A program made the translations under genes and the position numbers. The notes beneath the pieces were generated by a model that was not told the origin of the DNA, ran no database searches, and saw nothing but the letters and a program-made list of their open reading frames with translations. From Niameybacter massiliensis (GTDB lineage: Bacteria > Bacillota > Clostridia > Lachnospirales > Cellulosilyticaceae), in the NCBI RefSeq assembly GCF_001282685.1, contig NZ_LN875035.1, positions 2,652,001 through 2,716,000 on the forward strand: a DNA stretch of 64,000 bases, in the 5' to 3' direction. The stretch's first letter is position 1; every line of letters starts with the position of its first letter. Of the stretch, positions 41,232 through 49,867 are shown one piece after another.

Positions 41232-42029
41232 TTATTCAATAAGCATTTGGAGTTGACAATTATAAGCCTCTGTATTAAAGAAATCACTGAATAATTCTAT
41301 TTCTAGTAAACGCTTAACTTGTATATCATTTTTAATAACATATTCAAATAATTTCTTAGTCTGTTCTGCCTCATTGTCTTTACTATAAGTTAAAGTTAGA
41401 TATTTACCTCCAGGTATACATTTAATTTTTTCTGTAACCTTTACATTCTTTTGATCCTCTAATTCATTAAATACATACTTTGGTACAGCTTCTCCCTGCT
41501 CATTCATCTCATATAATATACCTCTTTCCATAGCAACCTCTATTTGTAATTCTTGAACTACCTTTTCTAATTCTGAGTAATAAAGGAGTTCTTTTAGACT
41601 TCCTACTTCTTTACAAGGTGCTACAACCACATAACGGGGTTCCATTTTTTGAATGCAAATCTCATCTTGTTTAAGTAGTCCTCTCGAATAGCGTACTGTT
41701 TCATTAAGTTCATCAATATATCCAATGATTTCATTCATCTTATCAATGGTCGTTTCTGCTTCTTGCTTTTTAACCTGTAAAAAGTCAAGAAGTTTATCTG
41801 TATTACAGTCTTTAAAAATCTCTTGTAGCTCAGCTATACTTGTTCCTAAAGCTCTCCCCCCTTTAATCACATCTATATAAATCAATTGATCAATTGAATA
41901 ATAACGATAGCCTGTTTGTTCATCTATAAAGCGAGGCTCTAATATTCCCATTTTATGATAATAACGTAACGCCTTTATGGTAATGTCCTTTAATTTTGCA
42001 ACTTCTCCTATTGAAAATAAATTTTGCAT
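41232..42029 (-). CDS. MerR-family regulator with effector domain
   Basis: 265 residues from the ATG at 42029, with AGGAAAGGA upstream; the longer frame to 42098 has none. The DNA-binding domain is FSIGEVAKLKDITIKALRYY with GYRYYSIDQLIYIDVI; a coiled coil follows and residues ~125-265 form a GyrI/SOUL-like ligand pocket (MEPRYVVVAP). This is the BmrR/Mta layout of multidrug-sensing activators. It is divergent from a GNAT gene whose promoter has the typical MerR 19-bp spacer. Confidence 0.88.
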   Translation of the reverse strand: MQNLFSIGEVAKLKDITIKALRYYHKMGILEPRFIDEQTGYRYYSIDQLIYIDVIKGGRALGTSIAELQEIFKDCNTDKLLDFLQVKKQEAETTIDKMNEIIGYIDELNETVRYSRGLLKQDEICIQKMEPRYVVVAPCKEVGSLKELLYYSELEKVVQELQIEVAMERGILYEMNEQGEAVPKYVFNELEDQKNVKVTEKIKCIPGGKYLTLTYSKDNEAEQTKKLFEYVIKNDIQVKRLLEIELFSDFFNTEAYNCQLQMLIE

Positions 42030-42046
42030 CTGAATTCCTTTCCTTA

Positions 42047-42077
42047 TTGACTCTCCCTTTAGGGGATACTTTATGCT
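42047..42077 (+). promoter_or_regulatory. MerR-type promoter of the GNAT gene
   Basis: TTGACT (42047-42052), a 19-base spacer with dyad CTCCC-TTTA-GGGGA, then TATGCT (42072-42077). The overlong spacer is the hallmark of promoters activated by MerR-family DNA distortion. Confidence 0.75.
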
Positions 42078-42129
42078 CATTATACACAATATTAACAAAT
42101 TCTATATGAATTTTGAAAGGATGATTAAA

Positions 42130-42762
42130 ATGGCAAACATAATCTATAGAGAATTAAGACCAACTGATTATGAACGTATCAAATCCCTCATTAATGAAGC
42201 TTTTGGCTTTGATGACTTTATAAAAGATAAGAAATTCTTAAACCAAGTTTTAAATATCTACTTACAAGATTGTATTATGGCAAGTACCTTTAGTAAGGTT
42301 GCTGTAAAAGACCATCAAGTTATTGGACTTATTTTGGGGCAAGCAAAAAGAGAGAAAAAACGTCTTATAAAATCTCATAACATTTTCTCTCTCTTATCTA
42401 GTATAGGAAAACTTCTTCTGACTAATAAAACAAATCGTCAGGCACTCAAACAGTTTGCCCATATTCAAACAGTCTATAAAGAACTTATAAAAGGCAAAGA
42501 AGATACCTTTGGTGGATGTATTCAACTTTTCATTGTAGCCAAAGAATCTAGAGGCCTTGGTATTGGTAAAACACTAATTGCCTATCTTCTTGGCTATATG
42601 AAACAAAAGCAAGTTTCTTCTCTTTATCTCTATACCGATACAAGATGTAATTATGGTTTTTATGATAGTCATAAATTCGTACGTCTTGCGCAAAAGAATA
42701 TAACCTTCAAAGGTTTCAAGGATATTTTAGGTGTTTATCTCTATGGGTATACATTACACTAG
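42130..42762 (+). CDS. GNAT-family N-acetyltransferase
   Basis: 210 residues from the ATG at 42130, with GAAAGG nine bases before. Acetyl-CoA loop IVAKESRGLGIGKTLIAYLL (R/Q-x-x-G-x-G/A) and SLYLYTDTRCNYGFYDSHKF are clear GNAT motifs. Substrate unknown. Its promoter is MerR-type, so it may respond to a small toxic compound. The 3' end overlaps the convergent oxidoreductase by 9 bases. Confidence 0.88.
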   Translation: MANIIYRELRPTDYERIKSLINEAFGFDDFIKDKKFLNQVLNIYLQDCIMASTFSKVAVKDHQVIGLILGQAKREKKRLIKSHNIFSLLSSIGKLLLTNKTNRQALKQFAHIQTVYKELIKGKEDTFGGCIQLFIVAKESRGLGIGKTLIAYLLGYMKQKQVSSLYLYTDTRCNYGFYDSHKFVRLAQKNITFKGFKDILGVYLYGYTLH

Positions 42763-43749
42763 TTCATCAGCTGGGTAATGTATACCCATCTGTTTTCTTG
42801 CTTCCTCCATAATCTCTACAACAATACGTGATTCTTCTAACCATTTATCTTGTTGCTGAATATTATTTGTTCTAATCATATCTACAAAATCCTGTATTTC
42901 ATCATAAAGATTATCTATAGTATCTTGCTGACTCAAACCTACTTTTTCACCTTTTCTTGGGTACAAACTCACCTTTTGACACTGGCTAATCTTTTCAATA
43001 CAAATAGTTCCCTCTTCTCCTTGAATTTCAGAAGGTAAATTAGAATTACTTATTTTAGAATATTGAATAGTTGCACTCATCGTTGGATAAGTAAAATTAA
43101 TATTTCCTTCTCCATCTACGCCTGATTCTAATTTAAAACCAGTAGCTTGAATATATTCTGGTTTTCCAAAGAGCCGCACCATAGGTGCAATGCAGTATAC
43201 ACCAATATCCACTAATGCGCCATTAGATAACTCTGGTCTAAAGGCATTTAATACATCTCCACTTCTATAAGCATCATAGCGAGATGAATACTGGCAAAAG
43301 CTTGCAACATATTTACGAACAGTACCTATCTTTTTTAAATTCTCTTCTATAATTTTAAAATTAGGTACATGAACATTTTTTATGGCTTCCATCAAAAATA
43401 CTTGATTTTTCTTAGCTGCTTGTATCATTGCATCTACTTCTTTTACATTAGATGCAAATGCTTTTTCACATATTACATGTTTACCATGATCCATCAACAA
43501 AATAGCTTGCTTAGCATGTAACGCATTAGGTGATGCAATATATACTGCATCAATTAAAGGACTTTGTGCCATTTCTTCTAAGTCTGTAAAAACATGTGGA
43601 ATCTGATACATAGTGGCAAAATCAGTTCCTCTATCTACTGTCCTTGAGTACACAGCAACAAGCTCTGTGCCTTCTACCTTTTTTAATCCTTCAATAAAGC
43701 GATCCGTAATAATATTAGTACCAACAATTGCAAAACGTATTTTCTTCAT
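42754..43749 (-). CDS. Gfo/Idh/MocA-family oxidoreductase
   Basis: 331 residues. NAD(P)-binding start IRFAIVGTNIITDRFIEGLK, then AVYSRTVDRGTDFA, EEMAQSPLIDAVYIASPNAL and HGKHVICEKAFASNVKEVDA (the EKP-type motif, here EKA). The C-domain has VDIGVYCIAPMVRLFG. Members oxidise sugars or inositols. No carbohydrate genes adjoin it, so the substrate is open. Confidence 0.88.
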   Translation of the reverse strand: MKKIRFAIVGTNIITDRFIEGLKKVEGTELVAVYSRTVDRGTDFATMYQIPHVFTDLEEMAQSPLIDAVYIASPNALHAKQAILLMDHGKHVICEKAFASNVKEVDAMIQAAKKNQVFLMEAIKNVHVPNFKIIEENLKKIGTVRKYVASFCQYSSRYDAYRSGDVLNAFRPELSNGALVDIGVYCIAPMVRLFGKPEYIQATGFKLESGVDGEGNINFTYPTMSATIQYSKISNSNLPSEIQGEEGTICIEKISQCQKVSLYPRKGEKVGLSQQDTIDNLYDEIQDFVDMIRTNNIQQQDKWLEESRIVVEIMEEARKQMGIHYPADELV

Positions 43750-43911
43750 AAGTACCTCCTCAAACTTTTTATTCTTTCTTCTATTATACCTAACTTTTTA
43801 TCTTTCGTCTGTGACAAGTCTAGGTAATTTCTAGACCTAAGTATTAGAAATATATTTTTTGCAAATATTATTAGTGTTTGATTCTATAAATCTATATTAA
43901 GGAGCCTAACT

Positions 43912-44175
43912 ATGACTAAATTAACTGATGAACTCAAAAAAGATATTCAAGGTATGAAAGCTCACCACGAACAAAAGAAAGAAGAACATCATGAACATCA
44001 TGAAGAAAAAGTTTTAGAACATGAACTTAAACATCAAATGCACAAAGAAGAACTTCATAAAGATCTTGAAGGCATGAAAGTAATTCACGAAGAACATAAG
44101 CTTGAAAGAGAAGAAAAACATGAAGCCAAAGAACTAGCTAAGGATTTAAAACATCAAATGAAACATGAAAAATAA
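43912..44175 (+). CDS. His/Glu/Lys-rich coiled-coil protein
   Basis: 87 residues, about one fifth His and over half charged. AAGGAG precedes the ATG. It consists of two imperfect ~38-residue repeats (KDIQGMKAHHEQKKEEHHEH and KDLEGMKVIHEEHKLEREEK), each ending in LKHQM. Predicted all-helical; no cysteine, no signal. Multiple HxxH/HH clusters suggest metal (Zn, Ni, Co) binding or buffering; this is inference. I do not recognise a family. Confidence 0.7.
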   Translation: MTKLTDELKKDIQGMKAHHEQKKEEHHEHHEEKVLEHELKHQMHKEELHKDLEGMKVIHEEHKLEREEKHEAKELAKDLKHQMKHEK

Positions 44176-44229
44176 AAAATAATAGTTTTATTTCCATCAA
44201 ATTGTATGTTAGAATTAAAAAAATAGCAA

Positions 44230-44325
44230 AAACCTGGGGAGCTCGTATGCGGGCTGAGAGGAAGTCATCAACTTCGACCCTTTAACCTGATTTGGATAAT
44301 GCCAACGTAGGGAATACAAGGTGAG
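44230..44325 (+). promoter_or_regulatory. TPP riboswitch (THI element)
   Basis: Conserved blocks GGGGAGCTC, GGGCTGAGAGGA, GACCCTTTAACCTGATTTGG and ATAATGCCAACGTAGGGAA are in the right order. A terminator follows, so thiamine pyrophosphate should shut off the thi operon by early termination. Confidence 0.97.
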
Positions 44326-44340
44326 TATAGAATATACAAC

Positions 44341-44376
44341 GCGCAACTTGTCTACGGGGAGGTTGCGCTATTTTTA
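44341..44376 (+). terminator. Riboswitch expression-platform terminator
   Basis: GCGCAAC (44341-44347) pairs with GTTGCGC (44362-44368), followed by TATTTTTATTT, 30 bases before thiC. Confidence 0.85.
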
Positions 44377-44409
44377 TTTCCAAAAATTCTAATAACTCAG
44401 GAGGTAAAA

Positions 44410-45714
44410 ATGTTATACACAACTCAAATGGATGCTGCAAGACGTGGCATAATCACAAAACAAATGGAGCATGTTGCTACATACGAACAAATGGATGTAG
44501 AAATCCTTCGCGACCTTGTTGCTCGTGGACAAGTCGCTATCCCAGCTAACAAAAATCATCATGCACTCACACCTTATGGAATCGGAAATAAGCTTAAAAC
44601 CAAAATTAATGTTAACCTTGGTACTTCTCGTGATTGCCTAGACTTAAATGTAGAGATGGAAAAAGTCATGACGGCTGTTCACCTCGGTGCTGAGTCTATT
44701 ATGGATTTAAGCTCTTATGGTGACACTGCTACTTTTAGAAAAAAACTTACTGCAGAATGTCCTGCTATTATTGGAACTGTTCCTATCTACGATGCTGTTG
44801 TCTACTACAATAAACCACTTAAAAACATTACCTCTGATGAGTGGATGAATATTGTGCGTATGCATGCCGAAGATGGTGTTGACTTTATGACTATTCACTG
44901 CGGTATTAACCGTGCAACTGCTCATAGTTTTAAACAAACTCATCGTCATACAAATATTGTTTCTCGTGGCGGTTCTATGATTTTTGCTTGGATGGAACTT
45001 ACAGGATGTGAAAATCCTTTTTATGAAAGATACGATGAACTTCTAGAGATCTGTGCTGAATACGATGTTACCTTAAGCCTTGGTGATGCTTGTAGACCTG
45101 GTAGTATTCATGATGCTGGAGATATTTCTCAAATCAAAGAACTCGTAACTCTCGGTGAACTTACTGAACGTGCATGGGCAAAAAATGTTCAAGTCATCAT
45201 TGAAGGGCCTGGGCATATGCCACTTAATCAAATCCAAGCTAATATGGAGATTCAACAAACCATTTGTAAAGGTGCACCTTTTTATGTATTAGGTCCTCTT
45301 GTTACAGATGTTGCACCTGGTTATGATCACATTACTGCTGCTATTGGTGGTGCCATTGCCGCAACCCATGGTGCTTCTTTCTTATGCTATGTAACCCCTG
45401 CCGAACACTTACGTCTCCCAACCTTAGAAGATGTACGTGAAGGTATTATTGCCTCTAAGATTGCTGCTCATGCTGCTGACGTTGCAAAAGGTATTCCTGG
45501 TGCTACTAACTGGGATTATGAAATGAGTGAAGCGCGTCGTAACTTAGACTGGGAAAAACAATTTGACCTTGCCATTGATCCAGAAAAAGCCCGCCGTTAT
45601 CGAGAAGAAAGTACACCTGAAAAAGAAGATACTTGCACAATGTGTGGCAAAATGTGCGCTATGCGTAATATTAATAAAATTCTCCGCGGTGAAGACGTAG
45701 ATATCATGGAATAA
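44410..45714 (+). CDS. thiC: Phosphomethylpyrimidine synthase ThiC
   Basis: 434 residues. Radical-SAM enzyme that rearranges aminoimidazole ribotide to HMP phosphate. The N-terminal [10 protein letters not shown], the MTIHCGINR and [11 protein letters not shown] blocks, and [12 protein letters not shown] are conserved; the C-terminal cluster motif CTMCGKMC (CxxCxxxxC class) binds 4Fe-4S. Shorter than the enterobacterial form, as usual for Clostridia. GGAGG stands before the ATG. First gene behind the TPP riboswitch. Confidence 0.97.
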   Translation: MLYTTQMDAARRGIITKQMEHVATYEQMDVEILRDLVARGQVAIPANKNHHALTPYGIGNKLKTKINVNLGTSRDCLDLNVEMEKVMTAVHLGAESIMDLSSYGDTATFRKKLTAECPAIIGTVPIYDAVVYYNKPLKNITSDEWMNIVRMHAEDGVDFMTIHCGINRATAHSFKQTHRHTNIVSRGGSMIFAWMELTGCENPFYERYDELLEICAEYDVTLSLGDACRPGSIHDAGDISQIKELVTLGELTERAWAKNVQVIIEGPGHMPLNQIQANMEIQQTICKGAPFYVLGPLVTDVAPGYDHITAAIGGAIAATHGASFLCYVTPAEHLRLPTLEDVREGIIASKIAAHAADVAKGIPGATNWDYEMSEARRNLDWEKQFDLAIDPEKARRYREESTPEKEDTCTMCGKMCAMRNINKILRGEDVDIME

Positions 45715-45765
45715 TAGAATAAAAGATATGTCTAAAATTTATTTGTAAAAAAGGATAACAATAAA

Positions 45766-46269
45766 ATGAAAACTAAAAAACTAACTCTTGCAGGATTATT
45801 AATTGCCCTTGGTGTAATCTGTGCCACATTTTCTATCCCCATTGGTGCTGCAAAATGTTTCCCTGTTCAACATATGGTTAATGTTATTGCAGGTGTATTG
45901 CTCGGGCCTGTCTATAGCGTTGCAGTAGCCTTCTGTATTTCTCTAATTCGTGTACTATCAGGAACAGGTACCCTTCTAGCCTTCCCTGGTAGTATGTTAG
46001 GTGCCTTTTTATGTGGTATGCTCTTTAAAATGTATCCAAAACTATCTGTCGCCTACATTGGTGAAATCTTTGGAACAGGTGTTTTAGGTGCACTTGTTGC
46101 TTTTCCTGTGGCTACACTTATTATGGGAAAAGAAGCTGCCATGTTTGCTTATATTATGCCTTTCATGATTAGCTCTATGGTAGGTGCTACCATTTCTATT
46201 ATGATACTAAAAGTTTTGACGAGAACAAAAGTTTGGCAGGAGTGGTTTGTATGTTTACATCACTCCTAG
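45766..46269 (+). CDS. thiW: ThiW, thiazole-specific ECF S component
   Basis: 167 residues with about five helices. LTLAGLLIALGVICATFSIP, GAAKCFPVQHMVNVIAGVLL and GTLLAFPGSMLGAFLCGML are typical ThiW blocks. ThiW imports hydroxyethylthiazole with the shared ECF module; it sits beside thiM, the kinase for that substrate. It overlaps thiM by 19 bases. Confidence 0.93.
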   Translation: MKTKKLTLAGLLIALGVICATFSIPIGAAKCFPVQHMVNVIAGVLLGPVYSVAVAFCISLIRVLSGTGTLLAFPGSMLGAFLCGMLFKMYPKLSVAYIGEIFGTGVLGALVAFPVATLIMGKEAAMFAYIMPFMISSMVGATISIMILKVLTRTKVWQEWFVCLHHS

Positions 46270-47078
46270 AAAATGTGGTACAAACTCGTCCCCTTGTACA
46301 TTGTATCACTAATTATGTTTCCGCTAATGACTGCGCTAATCTACTCCTTGCTTTAGGTGCATCTCCTATTATGGCTGATGCACCTTCTGAAGTAGAAGAA
46401 ATTACAAGCCATGCTAAAGCCCTTGTTCTCAATATGGGGACTTTAAGCGAAACCAAGCTTACAAGTATGCTCCTGGCAGGGCAAAAAGCCAATCAATTAG
46501 GTATACCTGTTATTTTAGATCCTGTTGGTGTAGGCGCCTCTCATTTTAGGAAACAAGCTGCTCATCAACTTTTGAGTACAATCCACTTCAGTGTTATCCG
46601 TGGAAATGCTTCTGAAATAGAAACACTCCTTACAGACAAATCTATCTCTATAGGGATTGATGTTGCTTCACCCAAAACTGTAACGCCTTATACCATACAA
46701 GGCATTTTGCAACTCGCTACTGCTTTAAGCCACAAAACACGCTCTATTATTGCAGTAAGTGGAAAAACAGATTTAGTTACAAATGGCTATATGACTTATG
46801 CAGTGTTTAATGGCCATTCTGATCTTACCCGTATTACAGGAACGGGATGTATGCTTACTAGTCTTATAGGAGCCTACTGTGGTGCTAATCCTTCTCAACT
46901 TTTAGAGGCTACTGTAGCTGCTGTAGGTACCGTAGGGATTTCTAGTGAATTTGCTCATCAAAAATGTGAACTGTTACAAGGTGGCACAGGTACATTTCGT
47001 ACTCTACTCTTAGATGCAGTAAGCTTAATTACACCAATCCAACTTCAAGGAGGTTTACACTATGAAATTTACACCTAA
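46251..47078 (+). CDS. thiM: Hydroxyethylthiazole kinase ThiM
   Basis: 275 residues from the ATG at 46251, which has AGGAG eight bases upstream; a start at 46233 is less likely. PLVHCITNYVSANDCANLLL, ASPIMADAPSEVEEI, ILDPVGVGAS and the catalytic GTGCMLTSLIGAYCG are the ThiM signatures. Phosphorylates the thiazole that ThiW brings in. Overlaps thiE by 17 bases. Confidence 0.96.
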   Translation: MFTSLLENVVQTRPLVHCITNYVSANDCANLLLALGASPIMADAPSEVEEITSHAKALVLNMGTLSETKLTSMLLAGQKANQLGIPVILDPVGVGASHFRKQAAHQLLSTIHFSVIRGNASEIETLLTDKSISIGIDVASPKTVTPYTIQGILQLATALSHKTRSIIAVSGKTDLVTNGYMTYAVFNGHSDLTRITGTGCMLTSLIGAYCGANPSQLLEATVAAVGTVGISSEFAHQKCELLQGGTGTFRTLLLDAVSLITPIQLQGGLHYEIYT

Positions 47079-47703
47079 ATGTCTCACACTCTACGCCGTT
47101 ACAGATCGTAGTTGGCTAAATGGTCAAACACTTCTTTCACAAGTAGAACAAGCCCTAAAGGGTGGCGTAACTATGGTGCAACTTCGTGAGAAAACTTTAT
47201 CCCAAGATGCATTTTTAGCTGAGGCACGTCTTATGCGTAAACTCACTCGTAAATATAATGTCCCACTCATTATTAATGATAATATTGAAGTCGCCTTACT
47301 AAGTGAGGCTGACGGCGTACATATTGGTCAAAAAGATTGTAGCATCCAAGAAGCTCGTAAGTATCTTGGCATAGATAAAATTATAGGTGTAACAGCCAAA
47401 ACACCCAAGCAAGCTCGCCTTGCTACCGAAGCTGGTGCTACTTACCTTGGCTCTGGTGCTGTCTTCGGAAGTGGTACTAAGTTAGATGCTACGCCTTTAA
47501 GCTACAAGGCATTACAAGAAATTTGTCATTCAACTTCTTTACCTGTTGTAGCTATCGGTGGCATCACAGATGAAAATATTCTAAAACTTAAAGGTAGTGA
47601 TATTGCAGGTGCTGCCGTTGTTTCTGGCCTTTTTAAACAACCAGATATTTATCAATCTGCAAGACATCTTAAAGAACTTATAGAAAAGGAGATTGTCCGA
47701 TGA
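47062..47703 (+). CDS. thiE: Thiamine-phosphate synthase ThiE
   Basis: 213 residues, TIM barrel. VTMVQLREKTLS, PLIINDNIEVALLSEADGVH, GVTAKTPKQARLATEAGATY and PVVAIGGITDENI are conserved. Joins HMP-PP and thiazole phosphate into thiamine phosphate. Its stop overlaps the thiD start as ATGA. Confidence 0.97.
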   Translation: MKFTPKCLTLYAVTDRSWLNGQTLLSQVEQALKGGVTMVQLREKTLSQDAFLAEARLMRKLTRKYNVPLIINDNIEVALLSEADGVHIGQKDCSIQEARKYLGIDKIIGVTAKTPKQARLATEAGATYLGSGAVFGSGTKLDATPLSYKALQEICHSTSLPVVAIGGITDENILKLKGSDIAGAAVVSGLFKQPDIYQSARHLKELIEKEIVR

Positions 47704-48485
47704 AAACAGTACTGACAATTGCAGGCTCTGATTGTAGTGGTGGTGCAGGTATACAGGCAGATTTAAAAACGATGACTGCTCATAAAGTTTATGGTATGAG
47801 TGCGATTACAGCACTTACTGCTCAAAACACTCAAGGTGTAAGTGGCATTATGTCTGTATCTCCTGAGTTTCTAACTGAACAACTTAAACGTATCTTCGAA
47901 GATATTCCTCCTGTTGCAGTCAAAATTGGAATGATTGGTGATGCTTGCCTTACATATGCTATTGTAGATATTTTAAAAAAATATAAACCTGCCTATATCG
48001 TAGTAGACCCTGTTATGGTTGCTACAAGTGGTGCAACTCTAAGTTCAAATGAAACAAGAGATGCTATGCTACATCATCTACTTCCCCTTGCAACCCTTAT
48101 TACACCTAACTTATATGAACTTGCTAATCTTACTGAAACAACTACTATTAGAGATAAAGAAACCATGCTGGAAATTGCACGTACTTTAGCTCATCAAACA
48201 GGTACACATGTTCTTGCAAAAGGAGGTCACCTCACAGAAACTGCAAGTGACCTCCTCTATCTAGCAGATGATACTTTTACATGGTTCGATGGCAAACGCT
48301 ATCAATCTACTAATACACACGGTACAGGATGTACCCTTTCCTCCGCTATTGCTTCTAACTTAGCACTTGGCTATAGCCTTTCAGATAGTGTTAAGTTAGG
48401 CAAAGAATATGTAGCTGGTGCTATTGCAGATGGACTTAGCTTAGGACATGGTAATGGACCTTTAAACCACTGCTATCGACTGTAA
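47700..48485 (+). CDS. thiD: HMP/HMP-phosphate kinase ThiD
   Basis: 261 residues, ribokinase fold. TIAGSDCSGGAGIQADLKTM, AVKIGMIGD, VDPVMVATSG and the catalytic NTHGTGCTLSSAIASNLALG are intact. It makes HMP-PP for ThiE. Last gene of the thi operon. No terminator is seen between it and the large RNA that starts ~12 bases later. Confidence 0.97.
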   Translation: MKTVLTIAGSDCSGGAGIQADLKTMTAHKVYGMSAITALTAQNTQGVSGIMSVSPEFLTEQLKRIFEDIPPVAVKIGMIGDACLTYAIVDILKKYKPAYIVVDPVMVATSGATLSSNETRDAMLHHLLPLATLITPNLYELANLTETTTIRDKETMLEIARTLAHQTGTHVLAKGGHLTETASDLLYLADDTFTWFDGKRYQSTNTHGTGCTLSSAIASNLALGYSLSDSVKLGKEYVAGAIADGLSLGHGNGPLNHCYRL

Positions 48486-48496
48486 GTAATGAAGAC

Positions 48497-49139
48497 AAAT
48501 AAATATTGGTTAAGTGTGAGGGGGGTGCTTATATTTAGTCTACTTACATGAGTTGGCTAGGTAGATTCTCCTTCACTTTGTGGACTGCACCGGCGGAGAG
48601 ATTACTAAACTGCATGTAGCTTATATTCTAAGTCCATCCTCGAAAAAAGCTACATGGATGTCACCCACGCATCACCGCCCTTTTCTACTCAGAGAAGTAA
48701 GTTTTCACTTCCAGTGACACAACGCGTGGAACAAAAAAGAGGAAACATATCTTCATTAGAGAGAATACTTCCAAGTGCTTGATAATACTCCTTCGTAGTT
48801 TACTCTTTATCTCAACTTAGGAATAATTAGGCACTTTCATATGAAGGATGTTTAGAAAATAGATCATGTAGTTTAGCAACCGCTTTACCGGAAGCGTCTA
48901 TGATGTGATGGGCTGTAAGGTAAGTTATTGTATGGAAACTTTTCCGCAGGCTTTTTAGAGAGGTTTAGCGAATGGAATCAAACTGGTTTTAGAAAAATGT
49001 TTGAAGAAAAGTGAACTTCTTTTCTGAGTTTTGACCGTTAGTTTGATGGAATGAACTTAGCCTGTCTTAAAAGTCGAGGACTAGAAGTTGGAATACAATA
49101 AGCTTGCCTACATGCTTCACACTTAACCAAATATTTATT
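48497..49139 (+). ncRNA. Large structured RNA of ~640 nt (OLE/ROOL-size class)
   Basis: This gap has no ORF but many helices. The ends pair: 48498-48519 with 49117-49139 over 22 bp with one bulged base. Inner helices include 48613-48622/48647-48656 (10 bp), 48665-48670/48724-48729, 48592-48596/48675-48679 (crossing the previous one, a possible pseudoknot), 48773-48780/48829-48836, 48881-48885/48892-48896 and 48977-48984/49040-49047. G-U pairs hold on the plus strand only, fixing the orientation. A terminator follows. Known RNAs of this size in Firmicutes are OLE (~600 nt) and ROOL (~580 nt); I cannot decide between them or exclude a new class. No own promoter is clear, so it may be cut from the thi transcript. 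Confidence 0.75.
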
Positions 49140-49150
49140 CTATTCATTAT

Positions 49151-49180
49151 AAAAGGGCACTTCTATAGAAGCGCCCTTTT
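49151..49180. terminator. Bidirectional terminator
   Basis: AAAAGGGC/GCCCTTTT stem (49151-49158 with 49173-49180), T-rich on both sides, ends the large RNA on the plus strand and the rubrerythrin gene on the minus strand. Confidence 0.85.
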
Positions 49181-49188
49181 ATTTAAAT

Positions 49189-49791
49189 TTATTTCACACC
49201 TAAAATGCAATAAGGTGACATTTCATATCTTACAAAGTAGCCTTGTGGATGATCACATACTGGACATTTTACTGGTGCTGTAAATCCTTTATGAATATGT
49301 CCACAGTTAAGGCACATCCATTCAACTTCTTGATCTTCTTTAAAGAGTTTGCCTTGTTCCATCCAATCTGCAAATTTTAAGAATCTGCTTCCATGAATAT
49401 TTTCTATAGCTGCAATCTGAGTAAAAGATGCTGCTACTTTTGGAAATCCTTCTTCTGTTGCAATACGTGCAAACTCTGGATACACATTACTGTGTTCTTC
49501 TTGTTCATTATGTGCAGATGCACGTAAGATTTCGATCATACTTGCTGTTGGGTCAACTGGATAAGCCCCATCAATTGTAATATTTTCTCCAGCAAAATCT
49601 TTTAAATGATCCATAAATACCTTTGCATGGGCAAGTTCTTGGTCTGCTGTATACTCAAAGAGTGCCTTAACAACATGTAATTGTGCTTTGTGTGCTTGTA
49701 GTGCTGCAAAAATATAACGATTACGTGCTTGTGATTCTCCTGCAAAAGCACGCATTAAATTGATTTTAGTGGTACTTTGTTGTAATTCCAT
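49189..49791 (-). CDS. Rubrerythrin-family protein
   Basis: 200 residues from the second of two adjacent ATGs (six bases after GGAGG). Diiron helices with AGESQARNRYIFAALQA, DQELAHAKVFMDHLKDF, NEQEEHSNVYPEF and IENIHGSRFLKF; a C-terminal rubredoxin-like site CLNCGHI and CPVCDHPQGYF. It scavenges peroxide in anaerobes. It shares no operon. This is the second rubrerythrin of the window; its extension after the second Cys pair is longer than in the first. Confidence 0.92.
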   Translation of the reverse strand: MELQQSTTKINLMRAFAGESQARNRYIFAALQAHKAQLHVVKALFEYTADQELAHAKVFMDHLKDFAGENITIDGAYPVDPTASMIEILRASAHNEQEEHSNVYPEFARIATEEGFPKVAASFTQIAAIENIHGSRFLKFADWMEQGKLFKEDQEVEWMCLNCGHIHKGFTAPVKCPVCDHPQGYFVRYEMSPYCILGVK

Positions 49792-49867
49792 CATAGACCT
49801 CCATAAACACTTTTTTAATAGTATTTTCTTTTACCTATGATTTTATCCTATTATTTTGATATTGCTT

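Noticed and set aside
44341-44409. Hairpin before thiC as an independent small RNA
   Set aside because: It is the terminator of the TPP riboswitch, at the usual distance.
48541-49100. Group I or group II intron, RNase P RNA or tmRNA in the thiD-rubrerythrin gap
   Set aside because: None of their conserved cores (domain V, P3-P7, GAGGAAAGTCC, Ala-tag frame) is visible, and thiD is not interrupted.
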